64,000 nt of DNA from an uncultured Lachnospiraceae bacterium (GTDB lineage: Bacteria > Bacillota > Clostridia > Lachnospirales > Lachnospiraceae): contig CAKRMH010000005.1 in the NCBI GenBank assembly GCA_934364805.1, forward strand, positions 89,215 through 153,214, in the 5' to 3' direction. Shown here one piece after another: positions 8,939-18,112 of this stretch. Below the pieces are notes generated by a model that saw nothing but the letters and a program-made list of their open reading frames with translations, did no database searches and was not told the origin of the DNA. The first letter of the stretch is position 1; every line of letters begins with the position of its first letter. Both the position numbers and the translations under genes were made by a program.

Positions 8939-9009
8939 GACTATACCGGCCGGCAGTGTCGATTTTTTCGTTTTTATTCGTATTTATGTATTTTTTAATT
9001 TAATTTGCA

Positions 9010-10581
9010 TTATTTGTAGATTTTTGCACTGAATCCACTTATTTTTTTGCATTGATACAGCATCTCATCCGCTTTCTGATACAAGATGTCAAAATCAACA
9101 TCCTCGCCTTTACGGTAGAACACAGCTCCCAGGCTGACCGAGATCGGATAGCCTTGCAATTCCGGTACTTCAATGGTACGGACTGCGTCAAAAAAGCGGT
9201 TAAAAAAATGCTCCGCATCTCTCTCATTCCGGATTCCGGTAAGATACATTGCGAATTCATCTCCTCCAAGGCGGAATACAATATCCCCCCTGCGGCTTAC
9301 GCTGCCCATTTTTCCTGCAATTGCGATCAGGACTTTATCCCCTGCGGCATGTCCATAGGTGTCATTGATCCGTTTGAAATTATCACAGTCAAACACACAC
9401 AGGATTCCTTCCCGTCCACATGCGATCTTGTCCCTGATCTGCATCTCCCCGCTTCCACGGTTGCGGATTCCGGTCATCAGATCCGTTTCCGACAATTTCT
9501 TCAGCATCTGTTCATTTTCCCGTATGCTGATCACCTTCTGCGCAATACTCTCCTCCGATTCACAGACCGCATCATACAGCACCTGGACCTCATCCTTTGT
9601 ATGGATTCTACGGCGTTTCCGCCATTCCTCTGACTCCAGCCATGTTTCCGGATCCGATATTCCGAATGCAGTAATCAGACGGATGATGTCGTCCAGCGGT
9701 TTTTTCAACGTCCGGTAAAGCCTCCAGCCGGCGGCGACCATTACAAGCATGATGATCGCAAACTCCAGTCCGATCGTCTGGATCACATAGGTGAGCAGTT
9801 CCGATATACTATGATTGTTCAGATACACCTTATGGTAAAATTCGTACGTTGCAAAACCTGTCACAAGCGCTGAAAGAATCACAAGCGGAAAAGTGATAAT
9901 GCTTATGATCTTGAAATATACCGAATTCCCTTCATAGGGTTCCTTCAGCTTTTCGTATGTCTGATCCAGTTCTTCCTCCGAACATCCGTATATATAGCTG
10001 AGCGGAAAAAAATCTCTCCATTCCGCCGGATAAAAACGCAGTACCAGCCCAACCACAGCAAGCGTGATCGCTTTATCCATCACATCCAGAATAACATCTC
10101 CCACAAACTGCGCTGCAAATCCGGACAATCCGTGTCCGCTGAGCCAGAACACATATGGTGCTGCGATCGTAGCACCAACCGTGTGTCCATACCATTCCCA
10201 TCCCAGCACAGATCCGACTGCTCCTCCGACACCTGTAAACGCTGCCAAAAGCCAAAGATATCCTTTCATTGTGCGAAACAGCCCCCTCCGCGAACAATCT
10301 CCTGCGATCCATGCCATGGCAACGGTCAGAAATCCAAACATAATGGATGACGGCTCTCCCAAATAGCCCAGATAATTCGATACAAATGCTGCGATCATTC
10401 CAGGTATCGGTCCCGCAAGCGCTGCAACAAGAACGCTTCCGATATTATCCAGATAAAGCGGCACATTCCCCACCCTCATAAGCTGTGGCAGGGACGCATT
10501 GACTGCGATTCCAGCCAGAACGAGTAATATCGTCCGCCAGGAATAGCACCTTTCAATTCGAGTACGGTATATTCTGTCCAT
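9010..10581 (-). CDS. Membrane diguanylate cyclase with ECF-substrate-component-like N-terminus
   Basis: 523 aa. Residues 1-190 hold several membrane helices with a pattern (LPQLMRVGNVPLYLDNIG, GPIPGMIAAFVSNYLGYLG) like ECF transporter S components. After a linker and two more helices, residues 350-520 form a GGDEF domain with an intact active site RLGGDEFAMYL near residue 440. The family makes c-di-GMP from two GTP. The RRGD five residues before GGDEF fits an inhibitory RxxD site. It lies 100 bp after the DUF4832 gene, same strand, so it may be the last gene of the Pel operon or a separate unit. ATG 10581 has GAGAGGG upstream. Confidence 0.9.
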   Translation of the reverse strand: MDRIYRTRIERCYSWRTILLVLAGIAVNASLPQLMRVGNVPLYLDNIGSVLVAALAGPIPGMIAAFVSNYLGYLGEPSSIMFGFLTVAMAWIAGDCSRRGLFRTMKGYLWLLAAFTGVGGAVGSVLGWEWYGHTVGATIAAPYVFWLSGHGLSGFAAQFVGDVILDVMDKAITLAVVGLVLRFYPAEWRDFFPLSYIYGCSEEELDQTYEKLKEPYEGNSVYFKIISIITFPLVILSALVTGFATYEFYHKVYLNNHSISELLTYVIQTIGLEFAIIMLVMVAAGWRLYRTLKKPLDDIIRLITAFGISDPETWLESEEWRKRRRIHTKDEVQVLYDAVCESEESIAQKVISIRENEQMLKKLSETDLMTGIRNRGSGEMQIRDKIACGREGILCVFDCDNFKRINDTYGHAAGDKVLIAIAGKMGSVSRRGDIVFRLGGDEFAMYLTGIRNERDAEHFFNRFFDAVRTIEVPELQGYPISVSLGAVFYRKGEDVDFDILYQKADEMLYQCKKISGFSAKIYK

Positions 10582-10681
10582 TTTACCCTCTCTTCTCCTA
10601 AAGTTCCCCCAAAAAAACAACTATTACCAGTTTACCACATATCCGTCAGAAAAAACATGAAATCTTTCGTCTGTATCCATA

Positions 10682-12055
10682 TCAGTTCAGATCATAATAC
10701 ATATCCTGATTTTTACAGTCCATATCAAGTTTAACCGCAGGTTTTCCCGTGTCCGGATCTTCAATCCCAACCGCAAAAACCGGAGCGTCCCCATCCTTAG
10801 CCGTTTGCCCTGCATCATCCACTGTGATCTGGGTTGTGACACTTTTTCCACCATAGAGCTCTGGCAGGGAAATGTCTGTTTCTATGCGTTTTCGCACCTT
10901 CCCGTCCGCATCCATCTGATAGATGCATACCGGCCATTCCTGGTACATCGGTGCCACTCCATCATTCTCCATTGTGATGGAGATCTTTACCTGCCCTGCT
11001 TTCTTCGTGCGGGATATCGTGCTCTCTGAGACCCGGTAACGATAACCAAGCATTTTCCCGATGGCTGCTGTTTCCTTTGGATATTCCTTTTCCTCATCGC
11101 ATGCGATCGGACATTTCGGTCCGATAAAGGTCATGTGGGACTGCTCCAACAGCTTTAACGTTCTTTTCTGTGCGGTAACAAGCATTTCTTCCATTGTGAT
11201 CCCGCTTGTAAATTCCCCACCGACCGGTACATGGTTCCAGATGTCTGGCACAGGCGTATATTTCATCGGACTTTCTGGTCCCCTGTAACTGCCACCGTCC
11301 TTTATCCAGTCCAGCCATTCCTCCGTATCCTCTTTCTCTCCTGTCATATCATTGTATACACCCATTCCATATGCATCCACATAAGAAAACGGCCGGCGCA
11401 TCAGAAGGCTGGCGTTTGGGAACGCATCTACATAAGGTATGACATATTGTTCCAGGACATCCTCGGACGGAAGACGTTGTATGCCTTCATCGTACTTCAC
11501 GTGCCACTCTCCCCAGTGTCCGACACTTCCAAGCTCCACAAAGCACACAAAATGATCACCACCATACTGCTGTCCAAGCGCTTCAATGGCTTTTCTATGA
11601 TATGCGATCAGCTGTTCATTCCCGTAGTCCGGTGAATATCCCTTCCCATAAGCAGTGTCGTAGAAGGTCCCATCCCCCGTTTTGTCATACAGCCAGTCCG
11701 GAATATCCATATGCTCCTCATCAGACGGAACATCACAGACAAACCGGATCACTGCCTTTTTCCCCTCTTTTCTCCAGCGGTCAAGATTGTTTTCTTCCTC
11801 AATGGCTGAAAAGTCAAACTTTCCCTCCTCCGGCTCCAGTTTGCGCCATGTGATCTCCACATAGACAAGTGTATTATCGCCGACTGCCTCGATATAATCT
11901 GCATTCGGGGCAAATCCCATCATTGGATTATGCAGATACTCATCTGTTGCAGCATAGGTTCTTGTTTTCGTCCCACCTGCTGCTTTTGTATATACAAATG
12001 CTATAATTGCACAAATAAAAACAACTATAATTCCGATCCATATCTTTTTAACCAT
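10682..12055 (-). CDS. DUF4832-type secreted, membrane-anchored putative glycosidase
   Basis: 457 aa with an N-terminal signal anchor (IWIGIIVVFICAIIAFVY). The body matches my recollection of DUF4832/DUF4874 proteins, which resemble beta/alpha-barrel glycosidases. A conserved-looking segment GSVGHWGEWH near residue 178 holds a candidate acidic catalytic residue. The C-terminal 120 residues look like a beta-sandwich. It overlaps the DUF4956 stop by 8 nt and belongs to the Pel operon, where it could take the place of the PelA hydrolase domain, trimming or releasing polymer outside the cell. That role is inferred from context. Confidence 0.75.
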   Translation of the reverse strand: MVKKIWIGIIVVFICAIIAFVYTKAAGGTKTRTYAATDEYLHNPMMGFAPNADYIEAVGDNTLVYVEITWRKLEPEEGKFDFSAIEEENNLDRWRKEGKKAVIRFVCDVPSDEEHMDIPDWLYDKTGDGTFYDTAYGKGYSPDYGNEQLIAYHRKAIEALGQQYGGDHFVCFVELGSVGHWGEWHVKYDEGIQRLPSEDVLEQYVIPYVDAFPNASLLMRRPFSYVDAYGMGVYNDMTGEKEDTEEWLDWIKDGGSYRGPESPMKYTPVPDIWNHVPVGGEFTSGITMEEMLVTAQKRTLKLLEQSHMTFIGPKCPIACDEEKEYPKETAAIGKMLGYRYRVSESTISRTKKAGQVKISITMENDGVAPMYQEWPVCIYQMDADGKVRKRIETDISLPELYGGKSVTTQITVDDAGQTAKDGDAPVFAVGIEDPDTGKPAVKLDMDCKNQDMYYDLN

Positions 12056-12731
12056 GATATTCCCCGTTAAACTCTAATAATGCAACATCTGCCACGCCAT
12101 CGATATCCCGGATCTGCTCTACGAAGACCTGATTGTCATTTCTGCAGCGGATCTGTATCGTAAGCTCCGTCTTTTCCCCACGGAAGATTCTGGAACGGAC
12201 CGTATATTTTTGTTTTCCAAGCTTTCTGATAATCTCGTCACCTGTCTCATCACCGGTGTAATGTATGACCAGCATATACTGGTGTGCTCCGAGCTGTTCC
12301 CGGCTGAAGCACAGGATCAGTAAGAGCATGATCAAAAAAGCTGCCACTGCAAGTATATACATGCTTGCACCTACGGTAATTCCCGTTGTGACCGCCCAGA
12401 ACATATACATAAGGTCAAGAGGTTCCTTAATTGCAGTACGGTAACGAACAATGGACAGTGCACCGACCATACCAAGTGAGATTACGATATTCGTGCTGAT
12501 CGCCAGTGTTACCATCGTTGTCAGAACGGTCATTCCAACAAGCGTGACCGCATAGTTTCTGCTATAGACAACACCTTTATAGAATTTCCTGTATACCATG
12601 TAGATTAAAAGCCCCAGCAATAATGCCACAGCCAGATCTATCACTATTGTAAGAATCGTACCGGAGCTGATCGCCTGATTGTACATCTCCGACTCCAGCA
12701 CAGATTTTTTTATCATATCCTTTACACTCAT
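12048..12731 (-). CDS. DUF4956 membrane protein
   Basis: 227 aa with about four membrane helices (an N-terminal VIDLAVALLLGLLIYMVY, then two or three more, including a conserved IVSLGMVGALSIVRYRTAI-like segment) and a cytosolic ferredoxin-fold-like tail of about 75 aa. DUF4956 proteins often sit beside VTC-domain and CotH genes, as here. The function is unknown. ATG 12731 has AAAGGA at 6 nt; longer in-frame starts would run into the VTC gene. Confidence 0.85.
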   Translation of the reverse strand: MSVKDMIKKSVLESEMYNQAISSGTILTIVIDLAVALLLGLLIYMVYRKFYKGVVYSRNYAVTLVGMTVLTTMVTLAISTNIVISLGMVGALSIVRYRTAIKEPLDLMYMFWAVTTGITVGASMYILAVAAFLIMLLLILCFSREQLGAHQYMLVIHYTGDETGDEIIRKLGKQKYTVRSRIFRGEKTELTIQIRCRNDNQVFVEQIRDIDGVADVALLEFNGEYHG

Positions 12732-12744
12732 ATCGGTTCCTTTC

Positions 12745-13455
12745 TTAAAAGCCTGTTGATAATTCCTTTTTCTTTTCGAGACACATGGTATATTTTGAAT
12801 ATGCAATATACGCACTGTCTGCCACCGGCAGCATGCAGCGGACCAGTTCTGGAAGATATTCGGTATATTTGACCTCCAGTATCAGCTTATCCCGCTCCAT
12901 AACCTGCATGACCGGAAGATTCGTGTCAAACAGATCATCCACAAATACCCCGGCCCGCACGTCACTGTCAAACGTGATCCTCACATTCCCGTATGGATAG
13001 ACAAATGGAATGCGGTCATAATCCACGATCACCGAGGGATGCAGCCTGTTCTGGAGATGCTCCATATAAAAACGGACACCAAGCGGATCCTTTTTTTCCA
13101 TTAAAAACCCCGGATCTCCACCGATCAGCGCCTGTGCCTCGTCTTTTGTAAGGGACATTGTCTCTTTCTTTATGTATTGTCCCTCTTTATGCTTACACTC
13201 CAGCCTGATCTGTCTGTCACTGTAATTGTAAATACGTATCCGGTATTTCTTTCTGGATTCAACGCCCGCCATCTTGTCCTCATAAGCACTTTCAAACAGA
13301 TCATCAAAATACAGGCTCCGGATGTGATAACCTCCGCCCACCGCATTCTGGTCTTTCGGCAGTATCTGTTCGAGCTTCTGCCTCAGAAGCGCACTTTCCT
13401 GGGTGCTTATCATATATTTCAGTTCATGACGGTAAGAACTTCCCCTACTGCTCAT
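12745..13455 (-). CDS. VTC-domain (polyphosphate polymerase-like) protein
   Basis: 236 aa. The tunnel-domain pattern of VTC/CYTH enzymes is clear: RHELKYMIS at the start, RSLYFDD, a basic block ESRKKYRIRIYNY, IRLECKHKEGQYIKKE, VDYDRIPF, and LEVKYTEYLP near the end. VTC domains polymerise ATP gamma-phosphate into polyphosphate in fungi; bacterial versions are mostly untested. It overlaps the end of cotH by 11 nt and has AGGAGG before ATG 13455. The CotH-VTC-DUF4956 trio is a recurrent module, here embedded in a Pel operon. Confidence 0.88.
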   Translation of the reverse strand: MSSRGSSYRHELKYMISTQESALLRQKLEQILPKDQNAVGGGYHIRSLYFDDLFESAYEDKMAGVESRKKYRIRIYNYSDRQIRLECKHKEGQYIKKETMSLTKDEAQALIGGDPGFLMEKKDPLGVRFYMEHLQNRLHPSVIVDYDRIPFVYPYGNVRITFDSDVRAGVFVDDLFDTNLPVMQVMERDKLILEVKYTEYLPELVRCMLPVADSAYIAYSKYTMCLEKKKELSTGF

Positions 13456-15217
13456 ACGTATCCTCCTGAATGGTTCCATCGTCCGATACAAAGAAGCATT
13501 TGATCCCACTTTGTTTCTCTCCATCCGCAGACCTGTAATAATCAAATGCGCCCTGGGTCTGGCCGCTTTCATTTTGTGCAGTTACCCTTATAAAATACTG
13601 CCCTGGCTGCAATACTGCTGCATACTCGTATTGCGGTACTGTTAAGCCCTCCTCCCTCACAACCGGTGATGTAAACGAATAATCCGTTGCAAGTTCAAAC
13701 GTATAGGTGATATCCTCCGCCTGAAAATCGACCGAATTATCCCATATAAAGTCTGTCTTGCTGCCGTCTGATACCGGAATTCCAATAAAAAACGGCATCG
13801 GTGCAGTCAGGCTCTCCTTATATAACTCATAATTGCGCTCTGTTTCGGTCGGAAGCATCTCCAGGAAACGGTCATATTCGCTCTGCGTCAGCGGCATATA
13901 CTGTGCATCCGGATAAGCAAACGCATACGTCTCCACGACAGGTGCGTAGGTATCGATCAGGCTCTTCAGTTTCTCTTCCGTAAGGATTCCTCTGTATTCT
14001 TCGATTTTCTGATCCAGCTTATCACGCATGGAATCATCTAACAGAATACGGCGGAACAAAACATTTCCCCAATAATTGCTGATGCCCTTTTCCCATCCAC
14101 GGTCTTCCCCGCTAAACTGCGCCCTGGTGTCTGAAAATGCACCATCATTATCCCATGACAGCAAATACCAGGTATTACTGTTCAGCGGACTATACAAAAA
14201 GCAGTTTCTTGCATTTGTATCCACATTGCCCATGAGGATATGATATGCCATCCACGAAAACAGATTATCTTCATCAAACCACTGTTCCATGATCTGCTGG
14301 ATCGGAACTGAATAGTCATTGACATCATCCAGCATTGCGATCAGTTTACTGTGATCGTCATTTCCCTTGATCTCCAGCCTCTGCTCAAATGCTTCCTGAT
14401 CATAATCCGCATCACTTTTCAGTCTGATCGTATCTTCATAGCGGTAAAATTCAAAATCATTGACCTTATAAAGCTCGCCATTCTGATCGAGTCCGTGGGT
14501 TTTCAATGCCCGCTTGTTTAACTGCTCCACCTGCGTGTAAAGTCCATAATCACGGAACTGTCCACTGCCGCCCGCTGTCGTATCCTTTACGTATAGATGC
14601 ACAAACTGGGTACGGAGTGACATCATCCCCGGAAGCTCACTCATCAGATCGTAATTCAGTTTATTCGCAAAGCGGGTGTAATCCGAAACATGTTTGTTCA
14701 GATTGATCACCTTCTGGTCATTCCAGGTACCTTTTTCATCCCGGATCTTAATCTTATAGTTTTTCTGCTGAGCAGTTGAAGAGGACTGTCCACGGATCGT
14801 CACGGTGGCATTTGGAGTCGTCTGCCCATACCCTGTCTCTCCTTCAACCAGTCCGTTTTCATCGCCCACCTGTAAAAGTCCGTTAACGGCATAACGTTCC
14901 TCGCCCATCTCTTCATAATCATACATAGAATAACTGTTGACCTCCGTCCATGTATGGTCTGTATGATCGGACGCATTGCCTTCTGACACGGTAAGATACA
15001 TTGTGATCACAGAGGATGGATCCTGATTCTCATACAATGTCTGTTTATCTGTGATCGTCTTTGTTTCACCGGTATCGGCGTTTTCCACATCCTGGGAAAC
15101 GAAACGGTTTTCTTCTGTTGTCTCCGTAGTGTTTGTAAACTGTGTGCCGCATGCACCAAGCATGCTGCATAATCCCAATGCCAGCATGGCTGCTGTGATT
15201 TTTTTCTGCAGACTCAA
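13445..15217 (-). CDS. CotH-family kinase-like lipoprotein (TTG start)
   Basis: 590 aa. A lipoprotein signal with lipobox SMLGACG near residue 28 places it on the outer membrane face. The middle holds CotH-kinase features: TVTIRGQSS, KKNYKIKI-like core, MGNVDTNARNCFLY and LLSWDNDGAFS with the Asp pair. A C-terminal beta-sandwich (VDFQAEDITYTFELATD) may bind the polymer. There is no ATG ahead of the signal peptide. TTG at 15215-15217 has GGAGG at 7 nt and overlaps the pelG stop as TTGA, a coupled start. CotH proteins phosphorylate spore-coat proteins in bacilli; the substrate here is unknown. Confidence 0.87.
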   Translation of the reverse strand: MSLQKKITAAMLALGLCSMLGACGTQFTNTTETTEENRFVSQDVENADTGETKTITDKQTLYENQDPSSVITMYLTVSEGNASDHTDHTWTEVNSYSMYDYEEMGEERYAVNGLLQVGDENGLVEGETGYGQTTPNATVTIRGQSSSTAQQKNYKIKIRDEKGTWNDQKVINLNKHVSDYTRFANKLNYDLMSELPGMMSLRTQFVHLYVKDTTAGGSGQFRDYGLYTQVEQLNKRALKTHGLDQNGELYKVNDFEFYRYEDTIRLKSDADYDQEAFEQRLEIKGNDDHSKLIAMLDDVNDYSVPIQQIMEQWFDEDNLFSWMAYHILMGNVDTNARNCFLYSPLNSNTWYLLSWDNDGAFSDTRAQFSGEDRGWEKGISNYWGNVLFRRILLDDSMRDKLDQKIEEYRGILTEEKLKSLIDTYAPVVETYAFAYPDAQYMPLTQSEYDRFLEMLPTETERNYELYKESLTAPMPFFIGIPVSDGSKTDFIWDNSVDFQAEDITYTFELATDYSFTSPVVREEGLTVPQYEYAAVLQPGQYFIRVTAQNESGQTQGAFDYYRSADGEKQSGIKCFFVSDDGTIQEDTYEQ

Positions 15218-16710
15218 ATATGTTCCTCCTGTTCTTCCTCTGTCTCCGGCACGATTCTCCAACGTTTCCGGTAACGCTGCTGCGCACGGACAGCAAGTTG
15301 TGTAAATATGCCCTGTCTTACCTCTGCCAGGACCGGCTGGCTGCACAATACATGATAGATCAGCCCATTCAGGTACTTCCACAAAACAGCCGCTGCTGTT
15401 ATGGCAAACGCCGCTGCACCAAGCCAGAATCCCACACCATAACCAACAACACTCCTGTTTTTCAGCATCCACGTTGCGATGCAGCTGACCGCCATAAAAA
15501 CTGCTGCACTGGCTAATGCTCCTTTGTTATCGGAAAAATAAAGGGAAATCAGAAGCATGCAGTTGCCGATCGCATAAAATGCATACCCGATACAGAGTAC
15601 ACGATAAATCCCAAGCATATCCTCATTGATCCCAAGTGGCAGAACCGGCAGCACAAATGTCCCGATGATGATAAAAATAACTGTTGTAAAAAACTGCTTC
15701 ATAAATGTGTACGCCAGCTCTCTCCCCAGGACGGACTTCATCTCCTGCCCTGCCTGACGTATGTCCTTCAGAATCCCTCCATGATTCAGGGCATCAAAAT
15801 ATGCTCTGTATTTCGGGTAAAACTGTACCTCCACGGAAGTGACAAAATTGATCGTCGTGATGAGTATGGATAAAAACGCCAGAATTGCCGGAATATCATA
15901 TACCGGTGCACCGTAAAACAGCCCCTGTATCTGTTTTCCCGCATTTCCGCTCCACATGATCACCAGATGTCCAAACAGTCCAAGTGACAGAAAAAGTCCA
16001 AGCAGAATCAGCTCCGGATAATGATCCAGCCATGGCAGAAAGCAGGCACTGCTCCTGTCCCCGGCCGGAAAATAAGAAACCATAAGCCGGTAATAAAAGA
16101 CTGCCATCACACCATATGCCACAATTACCGCCAAAAAAAGTGCCGGAATCGTGTCTATCCCACTTGCAGAAAGCAAAAAGGCCAGTCCCCATGCGATAAG
16201 CAATGCTGCCGCAAATATTCGGATCATCCCGCTATAGTCCTTAATTGCGGTCAGATAGTTCATCTCATTCCATACGACCACAAGCTCTCCAAACAACAGG
16301 AAACACATGCCCACATACAGCCACGATATTCCCGCACACAACAGGAATATCCCATACAGCAGTTCCCCTGCGGCCAGCATCATACAGGTGCTTCCCCAGA
16401 AGGACGGAAGAACTGCTCCCGGCTTTTTCTCATACAGCATATCTGCCACAAACCGGGTCAATACCATGGAAAATGTATTGGTTACAAACATGGAAGCGAG
16501 CAATGTATAGGTGATCATGCTATTCAAAAGCTCCCGGTCATGTGACGCAGCGCCAAAAAAGGATGCTATAAATGAAATCCCGATCAGCAGGAGCATTCCA
16601 AGAATCATCGGTCCGGTACAGACAATTCCTGCATATCCATAAGCCCGGAGTAATGAAAAAACTCCTTTTTTTGAAAACAGCTTCTTTAGTTCAAATCCAA
16701 TCCCTGCCAT
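15214..16710 (-). CDS. pelG: PelG, polysaccharide export/synthase membrane subunit
   Basis: 498 aa, about 12 membrane helices. The start MAGIGFELKKLF and the following SLLRAYGYAGIVCTGPMILG are typical of PelG, a flippase-like (MATE/MVF-related) protein that works with PelF to make and move the Pel polymer. ATG 16710 has GGGAGG upstream and overlaps the end of pelF by 20 nt; the frame extends upstream inside pelF without a better start. Confidence 0.93.
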   Translation of the reverse strand: MAGIGFELKKLFSKKGVFSLLRAYGYAGIVCTGPMILGMLLLIGISFIASFFGAASHDRELLNSMITYTLLASMFVTNTFSMVLTRFVADMLYEKKPGAVLPSFWGSTCMMLAAGELLYGIFLLCAGISWLYVGMCFLLFGELVVVWNEMNYLTAIKDYSGMIRIFAAALLIAWGLAFLLSASGIDTIPALFLAVIVAYGVMAVFYYRLMVSYFPAGDRSSACFLPWLDHYPELILLGLFLSLGLFGHLVIMWSGNAGKQIQGLFYGAPVYDIPAILAFLSILITTINFVTSVEVQFYPKYRAYFDALNHGGILKDIRQAGQEMKSVLGRELAYTFMKQFFTTVIFIIIGTFVLPVLPLGINEDMLGIYRVLCIGYAFYAIGNCMLLISLYFSDNKGALASAAVFMAVSCIATWMLKNRSVVGYGVGFWLGAAAFAITAAAVLWKYLNGLIYHVLCSQPVLAEVRQGIFTQLAVRAQQRYRKRWRIVPETEEEQEEHI

Positions 16711-18112
16711 CCTGTGACACCTCCCGATAAATCCGTCTGTAGTTCTCCATGGATTTTTCATGCGTGTAATAACGGTGCACCCTCTGTTTCCCTGCTTCTC
16801 CCATTTTTCTGCGGCGGAGAGGTTCCCTGCATAATTCCAGAATTGCAAGTGCAATCTGTTCCTTGTTCATCGGGGGCACACAGATACCGGCCTCGCCAAG
16901 TCCGTCAGAGCCATGGATCAGTTCCCTGCAGCATCCTACATCCGTTGTCACGCATGGACGCCCTGCCGCAAACGACTCCAGCACGGCAAGCGGCTGTCCT
17001 TCCGAAATACTTGTAAGGATCGTAAAATCCAGTTTTTCCATATAGTCCGTAATATCAACCCTTCCGGTAAAGATAATATCCCGGACCCGGAGCTGATCGA
17101 TCAGTATCCTGCATGACTCGAAGTATTCCTCATCATCCACATCCCCCATAATATGAAGCCTTATATTCGGGAATTCCTCTTTTGCCTCTGCAAACGCATA
17201 GATCATCGTCCTGATATCCTTGATCTTTGCGATACGTACCACCGCTCCGATGTCGATCCAGCCATCATCCTTCTTGGGCGGGATGTTACAAAAACGGTCA
17301 TAGTGGACTCCATTCGGTGTTACCAGAAGCTTTCTTTCATCACAGCCCAGTTCTGCCTGCGTACGGTTTGCGCCATGAAACAATGCCGTGACAACATCCG
17401 CATGCGAATACGCACAATCAGAAAACAGATAAAACAACTGTGTCCACTGTTGGCGGAAATACGGAAGTACCCAGTCTGCACGCAGCAGTTCTTCCTCCCG
17501 TTCCCTTGTATAGATCCCATGCTCCGAAAGAATAAACGGTTTGTGGTATTTCCATTTCCCAAGGCTTCCAAGAATCCCACTATAACCGGTTGCCGTCGCA
17601 TGATAGATGTCAGCTTCCGGGATTTCCTGCGTCATCAGATATAATTCCGGCAATATCATAGAGCGCACATTGTAGAAGAAGTCTGCGAAGGATAAATACG
17701 TAAACCGCTCATCACAGATCTGCATGAGAATGTCCAGAAACTGCCGGCTCATAAGCATTTCCAGCGGATTAACCTTTTTTTCGGAAAAAAGTTCAAATAA
17801 AATATCCCAGTCGGTTTTTTCACCCTCAAACAGATGCTTCAGCTGAGCCTCTTCCTCCCCGCTAAAAACGTACCTTTTGTTCCTTCTGGCTCCAAGCTTT
17901 AACTTCAGTGCATCATCGAGGAAAAGTTCGTGTACCTCCACAACATTCGGCGGAAGTTCGTATTTATACTTTCCTTTGTTTTCTGACTCAGCACCGATAC
18001 ACCAAAGTATAAACTCCGTGTCCGGCATCGCTGAGATATACTGATGTGTCCATGTGGACACACCACCGTGTACATAGGGATAACTTCCCTCTAAAATCAT
18101 GCATACTCTCAC
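16691..18112 (-). CDS. pelF: PelF, GT4 glycosyltransferase of Pel biosynthesis
   Basis: 473 aa. Residues 1-270 are the DUF3492 region (LEGSYPYVHGGVSTW at the start, LSEHGIYTREREEELL in the middle). Residues 270-465 are a GT4 retaining transferase with the E-x7-E motif (EGQPLAVLE, then SFAAGRP). PelF is the cytosolic polymerase using UDP-sugars (UDP-GalNAc/GlcNAc in Pseudomonas). The start overlaps the stop of the deacetylase gene by 4 nt (ATGA). Confidence 0.95.
   Translation of the reverse strand: MRVCMILEGSYPYVHGGVSTWTHQYISAMPDTEFILWCIGAESENKGKYKYELPPNVVEVHELFLDDALKLKLGARRNKRYVFSGEEEAQLKHLFEGEKTDWDILFELFSEKKVNPLEMLMSRQFLDILMQICDERFTYLSFADFFYNVRSMILPELYLMTQEIPEADIYHATATGYSGILGSLGKWKYHKPFILSEHGIYTREREEELLRADWVLPYFRQQWTQLFYLFSDCAYSHADVVTALFHGANRTQAELGCDERKLLVTPNGVHYDRFCNIPPKKDDGWIDIGAVVRIAKIKDIRTMIYAFAEAKEEFPNIRLHIMGDVDDEEYFESCRILIDQLRVRDIIFTGRVDITDYMEKLDFTILTSISEGQPLAVLESFAAGRPCVTTDVGCCRELIHGSDGLGEAGICVPPMNKEQIALAILELCREPLRRRKMGEAGKQRVHRYYTHEKSMENYRRIYREVSQDGRDWI

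Noticed and set aside
8940..8960. Terminator at the CCGGCCGG palindrome after the cyclase gene
   Set aside because: The arms are too short to support a terminator stem, although T-rich sequence follows on the + strand.
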